Shown piece after piece: positions 51,308-59,440 of a DNA stretch of 64,000 nt (position 1 is its first letter; the number at the start of each line of letters is the position of its first letter). Position numbers and translations under genes: made by a program. The notes beneath the pieces were generated by a model. That model was not told the origin of the DNA. It saw nothing but the letters and a program-made list of their open reading frames with translations, and did no database searches. The DNA is from Catenibacterium mitsuokai (GTDB lineage Bacteria > Bacillota_I > Bacilli_A > Erysipelotrichales > Coprobacillaceae), in NCBI RefSeq assembly GCF_025148785.1, contig NZ_CP102271.1:276001-340000 (forward strand). Reading direction: 5' to 3'.

Positions 51308-52479
51308 AATATGATTTTGATACAGTCTATGATAGACATCATACAAACTGCGCAAAATATGATTCTGGTCATACAGATGATCCTGATATGATCCCTATGT
51401 GGGTTGCAGATATGGATTTCAAAACATTACCAGATATTCCAGAAGCACTCTCTAAACGTGTGTTAGATGGTATTTATGGTTATAGTACAATCCCAGAAGA
51501 ATACTTAGAAAGTGTTGTAGGATGGATGGAACGTAGACATGATTTCCATGTTGAAAAAGACTGGATTGTCCCTACACCGGGTGTTGTCACTGCCTTTCAT
51601 CTTGCAGTAGAAGCTTATACTAAAAAAGAGGAGAGTGTATTGGTTCTTACACCAGTTTATTATCCATTCTATCGTGCTATTAAAAACAATGGTAGACGTA
51701 TGGTAAGAATGCCTCTTGATCTAAAAGATAACCAATATACACTTGATTACAAAGCGTTTGAAACTAAGATTATAGAAGAAAACGTCAAAATGATGATCTT
51801 CTGTAATCCACATAATCCAGTGGGTAAAGTATGGACTAAAGAAGAACTAAAAACAATTGGAGATATCTGTAAAAAACATAACGTTTTTGTAGTATCGGAT
51901 GAAATCCATATGGACTTTGTCTATGCGCCTCATAAGCATATCGCATTCTATGAAGTAGATCCTGAATATAAGAACTTTTCAATTGTATTAACTGCAGCAT
52001 CTAAGACATTCAACTTAGCTGCACTACAGACTTCTGCAGCTATTATTGCGGATGAAAAGCTAAGAAACCAATTTAAGAAAGTGAAGATGAGTCATTCTAT
52101 TTCTGATCCTACAATACTAGGATTTATTGCGACAACAGTCGCTTATACTAAGGGGGATGAATGGGTGGATCAACTTCTAGATTATATTAATGGTAATATG
52201 GATTATCTTGATCACTTCCTTAAAACTGAATGTCCTGGTGTATCTTTAATTGATCCACAAGGCTTATATCTTGCCTGGGTGGATATGAGAACACTTGGTA
52301 TGAGTAATGAAGAACAGGAAGACTTCATGTTAAATAAAGCACATCTTTGGTTAGATGAAGGTTATGTGTTTGGTGAAGAAGGATCAGGTTTTGAAAGATT
52401 TAACTTAGCATGTCCTAGAAGTACTTTAGAAAAAGCTTGTTTACAGTTAAAGAAGGCATTGGATGAAAGATCTGCATAG
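51304..52479 (+). CDS. PatB/MalY-type cystathionine beta-lyase
   Basis: A 391-residue PLP enzyme of aminotransferase class I fold that cleaves C-S bonds in cystathionine or cysteine. The start MKYDFDTVYDRHHTNCAKYD is typical of PatB/MalY. IPMWVADMDF is the family N-terminal motif. The PLP Lys is in LTAASKTFNLAAL, near residue 233. It overlaps both neighbours (4 bases before, 17 after). It may recycle homocysteine together with metY and cysK, encoded 5 kb away. Confidence 0.92.
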   Translation: MKYDFDTVYDRHHTNCAKYDSGHTDDPDMIPMWVADMDFKTLPDIPEALSKRVLDGIYGYSTIPEEYLESVVGWMERRHDFHVEKDWIVPTPGVVTAFHLAVEAYTKKEESVLVLTPVYYPFYRAIKNNGRRMVRMPLDLKDNQYTLDYKAFETKIIEENVKMMIFCNPHNPVGKVWTKEELKTIGDICKKHNVFVVSDEIHMDFVYAPHKHIAFYEVDPEYKNFSIVLTAASKTFNLAALQTSAAIIADEKLRNQFKKVKMSHSISDPTILGFIATTVAYTKGDEWVDQLLDYINGNMDYLDHFLKTECPGVSLIDPQGLYLAWVDMRTLGMSNEEQEDFMLNKAHLWLDEGYVFGEEGSGFERFNLACPRSTLEKACLQLKKALDERSA

Positions 52480-52744
52480 TTTAAGACTTCAGGGATATAT
52501 CGATGATCTTCCATTAGATTGTGCTTGTGAATATACGAATCGACAATTAAAGAAGTTTCTTCATACAGATATTGCCTATCAACAAACACTAGCAATACGC
52601 TTATTAAATAAGCGTATTGGCTATCAAAAAGACTATCAAAAGCAGTTGAAAGAGATACTTGATGATAATCCTGCTTATTATACAAAGCAGGAAATAGAAG
52701 GCTTTTTAAGCCTCCTAAATGAAAAAGAAAATAAAGTAAAATAA
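52463..52744 (+). CDS. Hypothetical helical protein
   Basis: A 93-residue protein, MKDLHSLRLQGYIDDLPLDC onward, overlapping the lyase gene by 17 bases. It is rich in Gln, Tyr and charged residues and predicted helical. No family is recognised. It has no separate promoter and is the end of the four-gene operon that begins at 50295; the next gene (fba) has its own ribosome site 86 bases later. Confidence 0.65.
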   Translation: MKDLHSLRLQGYIDDLPLDCACEYTNRQLKKFLHTDIAYQQTLAIRLLNKRIGYQKDYQKQLKEILDDNPAYYTKQEIEGFLSLLNEKENKVK

Positions 52745-52829
52745 AAACGTTTACATCTTTTAATTTTCCTAGTAATAGACAAGAAAAAAGAGTATTATGG
52801 AAATATAAAAGAAAAGGAGAGATAATATT

Positions 52830-53702
52830 ATGGGATTAGTTTCCGCAACAGAAATGTTAAAAAAGGCTAAAGCAGGCCATTATGGTGTTGGACAGTTCAA
52901 CATCAATAACCTTGAATGGACAAAGTCTATTCTTTTAGAAGCACAGGAATTAAATGCACCAGTAATCTTAGGTGTATCTGAAGGTGCTGCAAAATATATG
53001 ACAGGTTTCACAACTGTAGCTGCTATGGTTAAAGCAATGGTAGAATCTTTAAATATCACTGTACCAGTAGCATTACACTTAGACCATGGTTCATATGAAG
53101 GTGCTAAGGCTGCATTAGCAGCTGGATTCACTTCAATCATGTTCGATGGTTCTCATTATTCAATCGAAGAAAACATCGAAAAGACTAAGGAATTAGTTGA
53201 ATTATGCCATGCTAAAGGTGTATCTATCGAAGCTGAAGTAGGTTCAATCGGTGGAGAAGAAGATGGTGTTATTGGTATGGGTGAAGTAGCAGATCCTAAA
53301 GAATGTAAGATGATTGCTGACTTAGGAGTTGACTTCTTAGCTGCTGGTATCGGTAATATCCATGGTGTATACCCTGCAAACTGGGCTGGTTTACAGTTCG
53401 AAGCATTAGATGCTATCCAGAAAGAAACTGGTATCTTACCATTAGTTCTTCATGGTGGTTCAGGAATTCCTGATGAACAGGTTAAGAAAGCAATTGGCTT
53501 AGGTGTATCTAAGATCAACGTTAACACTGAATGTCAGTTATACTTCCAGAAAGCTACTAGAAAGTACATTGAAGAAGGTAAAGATCAGCAGGGTAAAGGT
53601 TATGACCCTCGTAAATTACTTGCTCCAGGTGCTCAGGCTATCAGAGACTGCGTAAAAGACAGAATGGAAGTATTTGGTTGCATCGGTAAAGCTGCTGAAT
53701 AA
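52830..53702 (+). CDS. fba: Class II fructose-bisphosphate aldolase
   Basis: A 290-residue zinc aldolase of glycolysis that cleaves fructose 1,6-bisphosphate. MGLVSATEMLKKAKAGHYGV is the typical class II start. VALHLDHGSYEGAKAAL has the zinc His and catalytic Asp region. IEAEVGSIGGEEDGV, the GNIHGVYP motif and VLHGGSGIP are further ligands. Codon use is optimised and the GGAG is strong, as expected for a highly expressed gene. It is a single transcript with a clear terminator. Confidence 0.96.
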   Translation: MGLVSATEMLKKAKAGHYGVGQFNINNLEWTKSILLEAQELNAPVILGVSEGAAKYMTGFTTVAAMVKAMVESLNITVPVALHLDHGSYEGAKAALAAGFTSIMFDGSHYSIEENIEKTKELVELCHAKGVSIEAEVGSIGGEEDGVIGMGEVADPKECKMIADLGVDFLAAGIGNIHGVYPANWAGLQFEALDAIQKETGILPLVLHGGSGIPDEQVKKAIGLGVSKINVNTECQLYFQKATRKYIEEGKDQQGKGYDPRKLLAPGAQAIRDCVKDRMEVFGCIGKAAE

Positions 53703-53712
53703 TTTATTTAAG

Positions 53713-53740
53713 AGAGAAGCTGAGGCTTCTCTTTTTTTTA
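53713..53740 (+). terminator. Terminator of fba
   Basis: AGAGAAGC pairs with GCTTCTCT, then eight T. Confidence 0.9.
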
Positions 53741-53749
53741 TGTTCAAAT

Positions 53750-53781
53750 AAAAAGATTCCTACCACAAATGGTAGGAATAC
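53750..53781 (-). terminator. Terminator of the 144-residue hypothetical gene
   Basis: ATTCCTACC pairs with GGTAGGAAT; on the minus strand CTTTTTA follows. Confidence 0.78.
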
Positions 53782-53786
53782 CTATG

Positions 53787-54221
53787 TTAGTTCCAGTAAT
53801 CTAATTGATCATAATCAGTATAATGTGTTGAGGATGCAAGTTTCTTATAGTTATCTTTATTCATTCTCGCATATTCTTTTATTTGAGATTGATCACTCTT
53901 ATTTGATTTAGTCACAAGTACATCTGAATCACTAGATAATCTATAGAAACGATATGCATCATTCTTTACCACAACAGTATAAGAAGGTGAACCATAACGT
54001 GTTTTACTTTCATCATACTTCTGTATACCATCGGGTAAATGATCTATAAAATCAACATCTTTTAATTTATTAGATATAGAAATTGACTTATAGAAAGAAT
54101 AACCTTTCTTCTTTTCTCCACTTAACGTAACTTCTGATAAATAAGAACTAGAACTAGGTACTACAAATACTGCAATGACTAAACAAACAACAATACTTAC
54201 AATAATCTTTTTTGATTTCAT
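53787..54221 (-). CDS. Hypothetical secreted or membrane-anchored protein
   Basis: A 144-residue protein. The N-terminus (MKSKKIIVSIVVCLVIAVFV) is a signal peptide or single membrane anchor, followed by a Ser-rich stretch. The outer part (YSFYKSISISNKLKDVDFID and onward) is polar with no Cys pair. No family is recognised. It is a single transcript divergent from a 420-base gene-free region. Confidence 0.7.
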   Translation of the reverse strand: MKSKKIIVSIVVCLVIAVFVVPSSSSYLSEVTLSGEKKKGYSFYKSISISNKLKDVDFIDHLPDGIQKYDESKTRYGSPSYTVVVKNDAYRFYRLSSDSDVLVTKSNKSDQSQIKEYARMNKDNYKKLASSTHYTDYDQLDYWN

Positions 54222-54640
54222 AGGATCTCCTTGTATTTGAGTTTATTATAATATACAAAAATTAACGGGCTATTAGTAAAGTAACTCCAAATATGTTGCA
54301 CTTGTGTATGTAATGTTTCTGGTTATATCTCATCCTTTCTTTGATTTGACATATAGCTTATACAACTGTTGATCACTATTTAATGCATCCTTTTACATTA
54401 ATCAGTATACACCATATATAACAAGCAAGTATGAATTATCAGTAATGGTGGATGATAGTGATATAAAAGTACTACATCATATATGACTACTATAATAAGA
54501 AGGGGAACGTTTAAAACACCTCCCCCCCCTAATGGCATCAACTTCAGGATTTCAACAATCATGAAGTTGATGCTGATATTTTACATAGTATAAAAATAGA
54601 TCACTTGGATTAATTGAATCCATCAAAGTAGTTATAGAAA
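54222..54640. other. Gene-free AT-rich region with a hairpin and a C-run
   Basis: I see no credible gene here. It contains a long hairpin (GCATCAACTTCA at 54534-54545 with TGAAGTTGATGC at 54562-54573). Just before that is GGGGAACG...CCTCCCCCCC (54501-54528). The stretch from TATACACCATATATA (about 54409) to the C-run recurs, diverged, at 54993-55140. Confidence 0.5.
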
Positions 54641-54847
54641 TTATTTTTTGTTATTTGTGAGTAATAAGGCAGTTATATACATGATGAATAAGCTATTTGT
54701 AATATTACAAGCTACGATAGAGATACCTACAAGTGGTCCTCCATCTCCTGCAAAGAATACAAATGCGAAATAGAGTAGGACTGAAATAATCATCCCTAAA
54801 ATGTAAAACATGATAACTGCTTTTAGATTACTGAAAAAATCTTTCAT
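54641..54847 (-). CDS. Small hypothetical membrane protein
   Basis: A 68-residue protein starting MKDFFSNLKAVIMFYILGMI at ATG 54847; AGGAG lies about 8 bases upstream, and the ATG at 54853 is too close. Two membrane helices are likely (about 9-32 and 40-63), with GDGGPL between. The C-terminus LLTNNKK is basic. No family is recognised. It stands alone between two gene-poor stretches. Confidence 0.6.
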   Translation of the reverse strand: MKDFFSNLKAVIMFYILGMIISVLLYFAFVFFAGDGGPLVGISIVACNITNSLFIMYITALLLTNNKK

Positions 54848-54853
54848 ATACAT

Positions 54854-55458
54854 TCTCCTGATTAGTAGTATTGTTGTTATTGAAAAGCATTTAAAGAAGC
54901 ATAAGTAAAAACAAAAATATTAGAAGATAGAATTGATAATAGAATTTGTTCATAATTTAATCTACTTATATTATGTAATCACTTACAAAAAATATTATAC
55001 ACCATATATAAAATAAGTAAATAGAAAGTATTAGTAAATATGGTAGTGGATTTATGTATAATGATGATTATTCTGTAATGAAGTGAGATAGTTGTTTATA
55101 CAATTAAAAGGGACGTTTTTTATCCGTCCCCCCCTTGATTTAAACAATTTAATTTTTTAACGTAATTGTCTTAATGTTAGCCAAGATAATTTTCCGTTGC
55201 TGCTGCATGTAAGCGACACTTTCTTTGGAACTGTTTGTACGCAGATACCATTTATATATTTTTTTCCGTAGCTGATGCAATAGCTTTATTCAAAGATTTA
55301 GATGCCGATTTATTAGTGATTTTCCGTAGACTTGGGCAAGTAATTTCTATGGCAGAATATATATTGCACTATTGCCGTTATATGTAAATCTGACTTTAAC
55401 TGATATTGTGTCCATAGAAAAAATCTTTTTCATATATTGATTCTTTGTTAAATGTTGG
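54854..55458 (-). other. Gene-poor region with diverged repeat and a possibly decayed gene
   Basis: 54993-55140 is a diverged copy of the repeat at 54409-54535: both start TATACACCATATATA and end in a G-rich/C-run hairpin, here GGGACG...CGTCCC with CCCCCCC. From 55141 to 55458, the minus strand downstream of the HAAS-type gene has short protein-like pieces broken by stops (MKKIFSMDTISVKVRFTYNG, then AQVYGKSLINR). This suggests a decayed gene of the PadR operon. No intact frame remains. Confidence 0.4.
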
Positions 55459-55827
55459 CTAATTATCATATGTGATTTCAATTACTTCTCTGTTGATATA
55501 GCTTTTTCTTGATTGATATGCAATATATGAAAACTCTACAACGAATGCAACCAATATTAATACTAAAACAGTTATAAACACTTTCTTGTAACTTCTCTTA
55601 TGCTTTTGCACTGGTGAATACAAATCATTATCATCAATATACTGATAATAAATATTTTCAGGTTCTCCAAACTGTTCAACTAAGTCATCATAGCTCATTG
55701 TATCTACATTAGGATACTCATCAATAGTTTTACATATATGGTCATATACAGACCTTTTTTCTTTTGGTACATTATTAAACAAAGATTTTAATTCTTTCTT
55801 ATATTTCTTTAATGGTTTACTCATCAT
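55459..55827 (-). CDS. HAAS/DUF1700-like membrane protein paired with PadR
   Basis: A 122-residue protein starting at the tandem ATGs 55827/55824 (MMSKPLKKYKK) after GGAGGG. Residues about 5-60 form a helical domain (LKSLFNNVPKEKRSVYDHIC, then YDDLVEQFGEPENIYYQYID) like the HAAS domain, which binds PadR regulators in such pairs. One membrane helix (KVFITVLVLILVAFVVEFSY) follows with a short outer tail. The start overlaps the PadR gene stop by 8-11 bases, so translation is coupled. It may be an anti-PadR or stress sensor. Confidence 0.75.
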   Translation of the reverse strand: MMSKPLKKYKKELKSLFNNVPKEKRSVYDHICKTIDEYPNVDTMSYDDLVEQFGEPENIYYQYIDDNDLYSPVQKHKRSYKKVFITVLVLILVAFVVEFSYIAYQSRKSYINREVIEITYDN

Positions 55828-56146
55828 CAATTCCCTCCAATATATAATCGATACTCTTAACCATATCATGATATTCTTTCATCATTTCAAGTAGAAGATC
55901 ACTTCCTTTTGGAAGTAAATGATAGTAGACGCGTATCTTTCTTCCTACCTGTTTTTCAGAAGAAGAGATATACTCTCCTTCCATTAATTTATATAATATC
56001 GGATATAAAACACCATCTTTTAAATCAATGACTTGATTGCTTTTTTCTCTAATCTGATTTGATATTTCGTAACCATAACAATCTCCATGATAAAGAACGG
56101 CTAATACTAACAAATCAAGTTTAAATAAATTATTTTTTCTACTCAT
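55817..56146 (-). CDS. PadR-family transcriptional regulator
   Basis: A 109-residue winged-helix repressor. LLVLAVLYHGDCYGYEISNQ and VLYPILYKLMEGEYI are classic PadR motifs, with RVYYHLLPKG as the wing. It is translationally coupled to the HAAS-like membrane protein gene, an arrangement where the membrane protein modulates the repressor. The effector and targets are unknown; the likely target is its own operon, whose third gene may be decayed. Confidence 0.9.
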   Translation of the reverse strand: MSRKNNLFKLDLLVLAVLYHGDCYGYEISNQIREKSNQVIDLKDGVLYPILYKLMEGEYISSSEKQVGRKIRVYYHLLPKGSDLLLEMMKEYHDMVKSIDYILEGIDDE

Positions 56147-56212
56147 ATTCTTTCTCCATTTAAAATTCTAACATCAACTATCTGTTACATCAACGTTCAA
56201 TTTCTATTAATC

Positions 56213-56245
56213 TTGACTTACCCTATAACCCCCTAGTATACTAGG
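56213..56245 (+). promoter_or_regulatory. Promoter with palindrome upstream of the Rrf2 gene
   Basis: TTGACT (56213-56218), 18 bases, TATACT (56237-56242). A perfect 14-base palindrome, CCTAGTATACTAGG (56232-56245), covers the -10 box, as expected for an autorepressor site. Confidence 0.65.
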
Positions 56246-56269
56246 TATATGTAAAAGGAGGAATAGCTT

Positions 56270-56701
56270 ATGATGATATCAACTAAAGGACGTTATGCTT
56301 TACGTGTCATGATTGATTTAGCACAGCATGATCGTTCTAAATATATACCATTAAAAGAAATAGCTGCAAGACAGGATATCTCTGAAAAGTATCTAGAAAT
56401 TATTATTAAATCTTTATCTAAAAAACACTTTGTAGAAGGTTTAAGAGGTAAAGGTGGGGGATACCGTTTAACACATGCTCCAGAAGACTATAGTGTTGCT
56501 TCTATTCTTAAGGTTACTGAAGGAACATTAGCTCCTGTATCATGTTTAGCAGATGAATGTAATACATGTGAAAGAGCATCTTATTGTAATACATTACCTA
56601 TGTGGACTGGTTTACATAAAGTGATTACAGACTATTTAGAAGGTGTTTCTTTAAGTGATTTAGTACCTGCTTCATCAAATGGTGATGATTATGTCATATA
56701 A
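56270..56701 (+). CDS. Rrf2-family regulator (CymR/IscR-like)
   Basis: A 143-residue regulator. STKGRYALRVMIDLAQHDRS and the winged helix (LKEIAARQDISEKYLEIIIK then GLRGKGGGYRL) are diagnostic. The Cys cluster VSCLADECNTCERASYC resembles that of IscR-like proteins and could hold an Fe-S cluster; B. subtilis CymR lacks it. Its position before metY and cysK suggests control of sulfur amino acid synthesis, like CymR with CysK. A palindrome covers its own promoter. Confidence 0.9.
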   Translation: MMISTKGRYALRVMIDLAQHDRSKYIPLKEIAARQDISEKYLEIIIKSLSKKHFVEGLRGKGGGYRLTHAPEDYSVASILKVTEGTLAPVSCLADECNTCERASYCNTLPMWTGLHKVITDYLEGVSLSDLVPASSNGDDYVI

Positions 56702-56765
56702 TCATAAATAAAATCAATTAAATTTAGAAAATACGAAATATCCACAAAAAATAATATAAATATAG

Positions 56766-56794
56766 TTGACTAGTAAGTTTATCACTGCTATAAT
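56766..56794 (+). promoter_or_regulatory. Promoter of metY-cysK
   Basis: TTGACT (56766-56771), 17 bases, TATAAT (56789-56794). I looked for a T-box or SAM riboswitch in the short leader (56795-56837) and saw none. Confidence 0.75.
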
Positions 56795-56837
56795 CCTATT
56801 AACCTATCAAAGAAATAGGGTTAAGGAGGAAACATAC

Positions 56838-58133
56838 ATGTCTAATAAAAACTATCATTTCGAAACACTTGCATTACACGTAGGACAGGAAGAAGCTGAT
56901 CCAGTAACTGACGCTCGTGCAGTACCTATCTATCAGACTTCATCTTACGTTTTTCATAACTCAGATCATGCAGCAGCTAGATTCGCATTACAGGATGCTG
57001 GTAATATCTATGGTCGTCTAACAAACCCAACTGAAGATGTATTTGAAAAAAGAATTGCGGCTTTAGAAGGTGGTGTAGCCGCCTTGGCAGTAGGTTCTGG
57101 TGCAGCTGCAGTGACATACGCAGTACAAAACTTAGTGGCTGCAGGTGACCATATCGTATCTGCAGAAAACATCTATGGTGGAACATTCAACCTATTCAAA
57201 CATACATTTACTGATTATGGTATTACTACTACATTCGTAGATGCATTAAATCCACAGGCATTTGAAGATGCTATCCAGGAAAACACAAAACTTGTTTATA
57301 TTGAAACTTTAGGTAACCCTAATTCAGATGTTGTAGACATCGAAGCAATCGCAAAGATTGCACATAAACATGGTTTACCATTAGTTATTGATAACACATT
57401 TGGTACACCTTATTTAATTAGACCAATTGAATATGGTGCTGACGTTGTTATTCATTCAGCAACTAAGTTCATTGGCGGTCATGGTACTACTATTGGTGGC
57501 GTCATCGTTGATGCAGGTAAGTTTGACTGGGCGGCACATGCAGATAAATTCCCACAGCTTGTTGAACCAAACCCATCTTATCATGGTGTAAGCTTTGCGA
57601 AAGATGTAGGAGCCGCTGCTTATATTACAAGAATTAGAGCTATTTTATTAAGAGACATGGGTGCAACTCTTTCACCAATTCATGCTTGGATCTTCTTACA
57701 GGGTCTAGAAACACTTTCATTACGTGTAGAAAGACAGGTAGAAAATACATTAAAGGTTGTAGAATACTTAAATAACCATCCACAGGTTGAATCTGTATCA
57801 CATCCTTCAGTATCTACAGATCCATCTCAGCAGGCATTATATAAGAAGTATTTCCCTAACGGTGGTGGATCAATCTTTACATTCAACATCAAGGGTGATG
57901 CAAGAAAAGCAAAAGATTTCATTGATAACTTACAGTTATTCTCATTACTTGCAAATGTTGCAGATGTGAAATCTTTAGTTATTCATCCAGCTTCTACTAC
58001 ACATGCAGAAATGAATGAAGAAGAATTAAAACAGGTAGGTATCCAGCAGAATTCTATTCGATTATCTATTGGTACTGAACATATTGATGATATTATTGCA
58101 GACTTAGATCAAGCTTTTGCTGCAGTAAAATAA
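56838..58133 (+). CDS. metY: O-acetylhomoserine sulfhydrylase
   Basis: A 431-residue PLP enzyme of the Cys/Met metabolism family that joins O-acetylhomoserine with sulfide to give homocysteine. NYHFETLALHVGQEEADPVT is the typical N-terminus. The PLP Lys lies in VIHSATKFIGGHGTTIGG, near residue 210. The block GIQQNSIRLSIGTEHIDDII closes the protein. ATG 56838 follows AAGGAGG. It is followed 21 bases later by cysK, so both draw on sulfide. Confidence 0.94.
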   Translation: MSNKNYHFETLALHVGQEEADPVTDARAVPIYQTSSYVFHNSDHAAARFALQDAGNIYGRLTNPTEDVFEKRIAALEGGVAALAVGSGAAAVTYAVQNLVAAGDHIVSAENIYGGTFNLFKHTFTDYGITTTFVDALNPQAFEDAIQENTKLVYIETLGNPNSDVVDIEAIAKIAHKHGLPLVIDNTFGTPYLIRPIEYGADVVIHSATKFIGGHGTTIGGVIVDAGKFDWAAHADKFPQLVEPNPSYHGVSFAKDVGAAAYITRIRAILLRDMGATLSPIHAWIFLQGLETLSLRVERQVENTLKVVEYLNNHPQVESVSHPSVSTDPSQQALYKKYFPNGGGSIFTFNIKGDARKAKDFIDNLQLFSLLANVADVKSLVIHPASTTHAEMNEEELKQVGIQQNSIRLSIGTEHIDDIIADLDQAFAAVK

Positions 58134-58154
58134 CAAATTCGGAGGAGAATTAAC

Positions 58155-59087
58155 ATGAGTAAGGTATACACTAGTGCTGACCAGTTAATTGGCCATACAC
58201 CATTATTAGAATTAACACATTTAGAAAAGAAATATAATTTAGAAGCAAAGGTAATCGCAAAGGTTGAATACTTCAATCCCGCAGGAAGTGTTAAAGATAG
58301 AATTGCGAAGAATATGCTCGATGAAGCAGAAAAAGCAGGCAAAATCAATAAAGATACTGTATTAATTGAACCTACTTCAGGTAATACAGGTATTGGTTTA
58401 GCTTCTGTTGCGGCTGCAAGAGGCTATCGTATTATTATCGTAATGCCAGAAACAATGTCTGTAGAAAGACGTACATTAATGAAAGCATATGGTGCTGAAC
58501 TTGTCTTAACAGATGGAAGCAAGGGTATGAAGGGTGCTATTGCGAAAGCAAATGAACTTGCAGAAGGAATTGAAAACAGCTATATTCCAGGACAGTTCGT
58601 TAACCCAGCTAACCCACAGGCCCACTATTTAACAACAGGACCAGAAATCTTTGAAGACTTAGATGGTCAGGTCGATTACTTTGTCGCTGGTGTAGGTACT
58701 GGTGGTACAGTGACTGGTGTAGGACAGTACTTAAAAGATAAGAAACCAGACGTAAAAGTAGTTGCAGTAGAACCAGATTCTTCTCCAGTATTATCTACTG
58801 GACAGGGTGGTGCACATAAGATCCAGGGTATCGGTGCAGGTTTCGTACCTGATGTCTTAGATACAAAGGTATATGATGAAATCATCCGTGTAACTAATGA
58901 AGATGCATTTGCGACTGGTAAAGAAGTAGGTCAGAATGAAGGTATCTTAGTAGGTATTTCTTCAGGTGCTGCTGTTTATGCTGCAATTGAACTTGCGAAA
59001 AGACCAGAAAATAAAGGAAAGACAATTGTAGCCTTACTACCAGATACAGGTGACCGTTATCTTTCAACTCCTTTGTTCCAGGATTAA
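58155..59087 (+). CDS. cysK: O-acetylserine sulfhydrylase (cysteine synthase A)
   Basis: A 310-residue PLP enzyme making cysteine from O-acetylserine and sulfide. [19 protein letters not shown] holds the PLP Lys, [15 protein letters not shown] is the substrate loop, and [14 protein letters not shown] is the phosphate-binding loop; [10 protein letters not shown] and [15 protein letters not shown] close it. In B. subtilis CysK also senses OAS for CymR; the nearby Rrf2 gene makes a similar link plausible. It is last in the operon with metY and ends in a terminator. Confidence 0.95.
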   Translation: MSKVYTSADQLIGHTPLLELTHLEKKYNLEAKVIAKVEYFNPAGSVKDRIAKNMLDEAEKAGKINKDTVLIEPTSGNTGIGLASVAAARGYRIIIVMPETMSVERRTLMKAYGAELVLTDGSKGMKGAIAKANELAEGIENSYIPGQFVNPANPQAHYLTTGPEIFEDLDGQVDYFVAGVGTGGTVTGVGQYLKDKKPDVKVVAVEPDSSPVLSTGQGGAHKIQGIGAGFVPDVLDTKVYDEIIRVTNEDAFATGKEVGQNEGILVGISSGAAVYAAIELAKRPENKGKTIVALLPDTGDRYLSTPLFQD

Positions 59088-59091
59088 TATA

Positions 59092-59121
59092 AAAGCCAAG
59101 GCATAATGTCCTTGGTTTTTT
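59092..59121 (+). terminator. Terminator of metY-cysK
   Basis: AAAGCCAAGG pairs with CCTTGGTTTT around a short loop, then T. Confidence 0.85.
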
Positions 59122-59411
59122 CGTCACAAATTTATAACGGTGATACAAGAGCTTTAGAGGTTTTAAAGGACTATACAGACACTATTGCGATGGGATTATT
59201 TAATATCCAGGCAGCAGTTGATCCTGATTGTATTGCGATAGGTGGGGGGATCTCTAAACAACCTATTTTAATGACTTATATTCAGAAGTCTTTAGATGAA
59301 CTCTATGAGAAGATGCCTGTGCCCATTCCACAAGTTAAGTTAGTACAATGTAAATACAATAATGATTCTAACCTAATCGGTGCACTTGCAAACTATAAGA
59401 AAGTATACTAA
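59106..59411 (+). pseudogene. C-terminal fragment of a ROK-family sugar kinase
   Basis: About 92 residues (from NGDTRALEVLKDYTDTIAMG) match the end of ROK kinases such as glucokinase: AIGGGISKQPIL and the C-terminal NNDSNLIGALANY. The N-terminal ATP-binding and zinc/substrate parts are missing. The frame appears to start in the terminator of cysK, without ribosome site or promoter. It is most likely a 5'-deleted remnant. Confidence 0.82.
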
Positions 59412-59440
59412 AAGAGGCTCAAATGAGCCTCTTGTTTTTA
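59412..59440. terminator. Bidirectional terminator
   Basis: AAGAGGCTC pairs with GAGCCTCTT, followed by GTTTTTATT on the plus strand; it also overlaps the gltX stop on the minus strand. Confidence 0.8.

Noticed and set aside
56702-56837. T-box or SAM riboswitch ahead of metY
   Set aside because: The leader after the TATAAT is only about 40 bases and has no T-box sequence, antiterminator or kink-turn.
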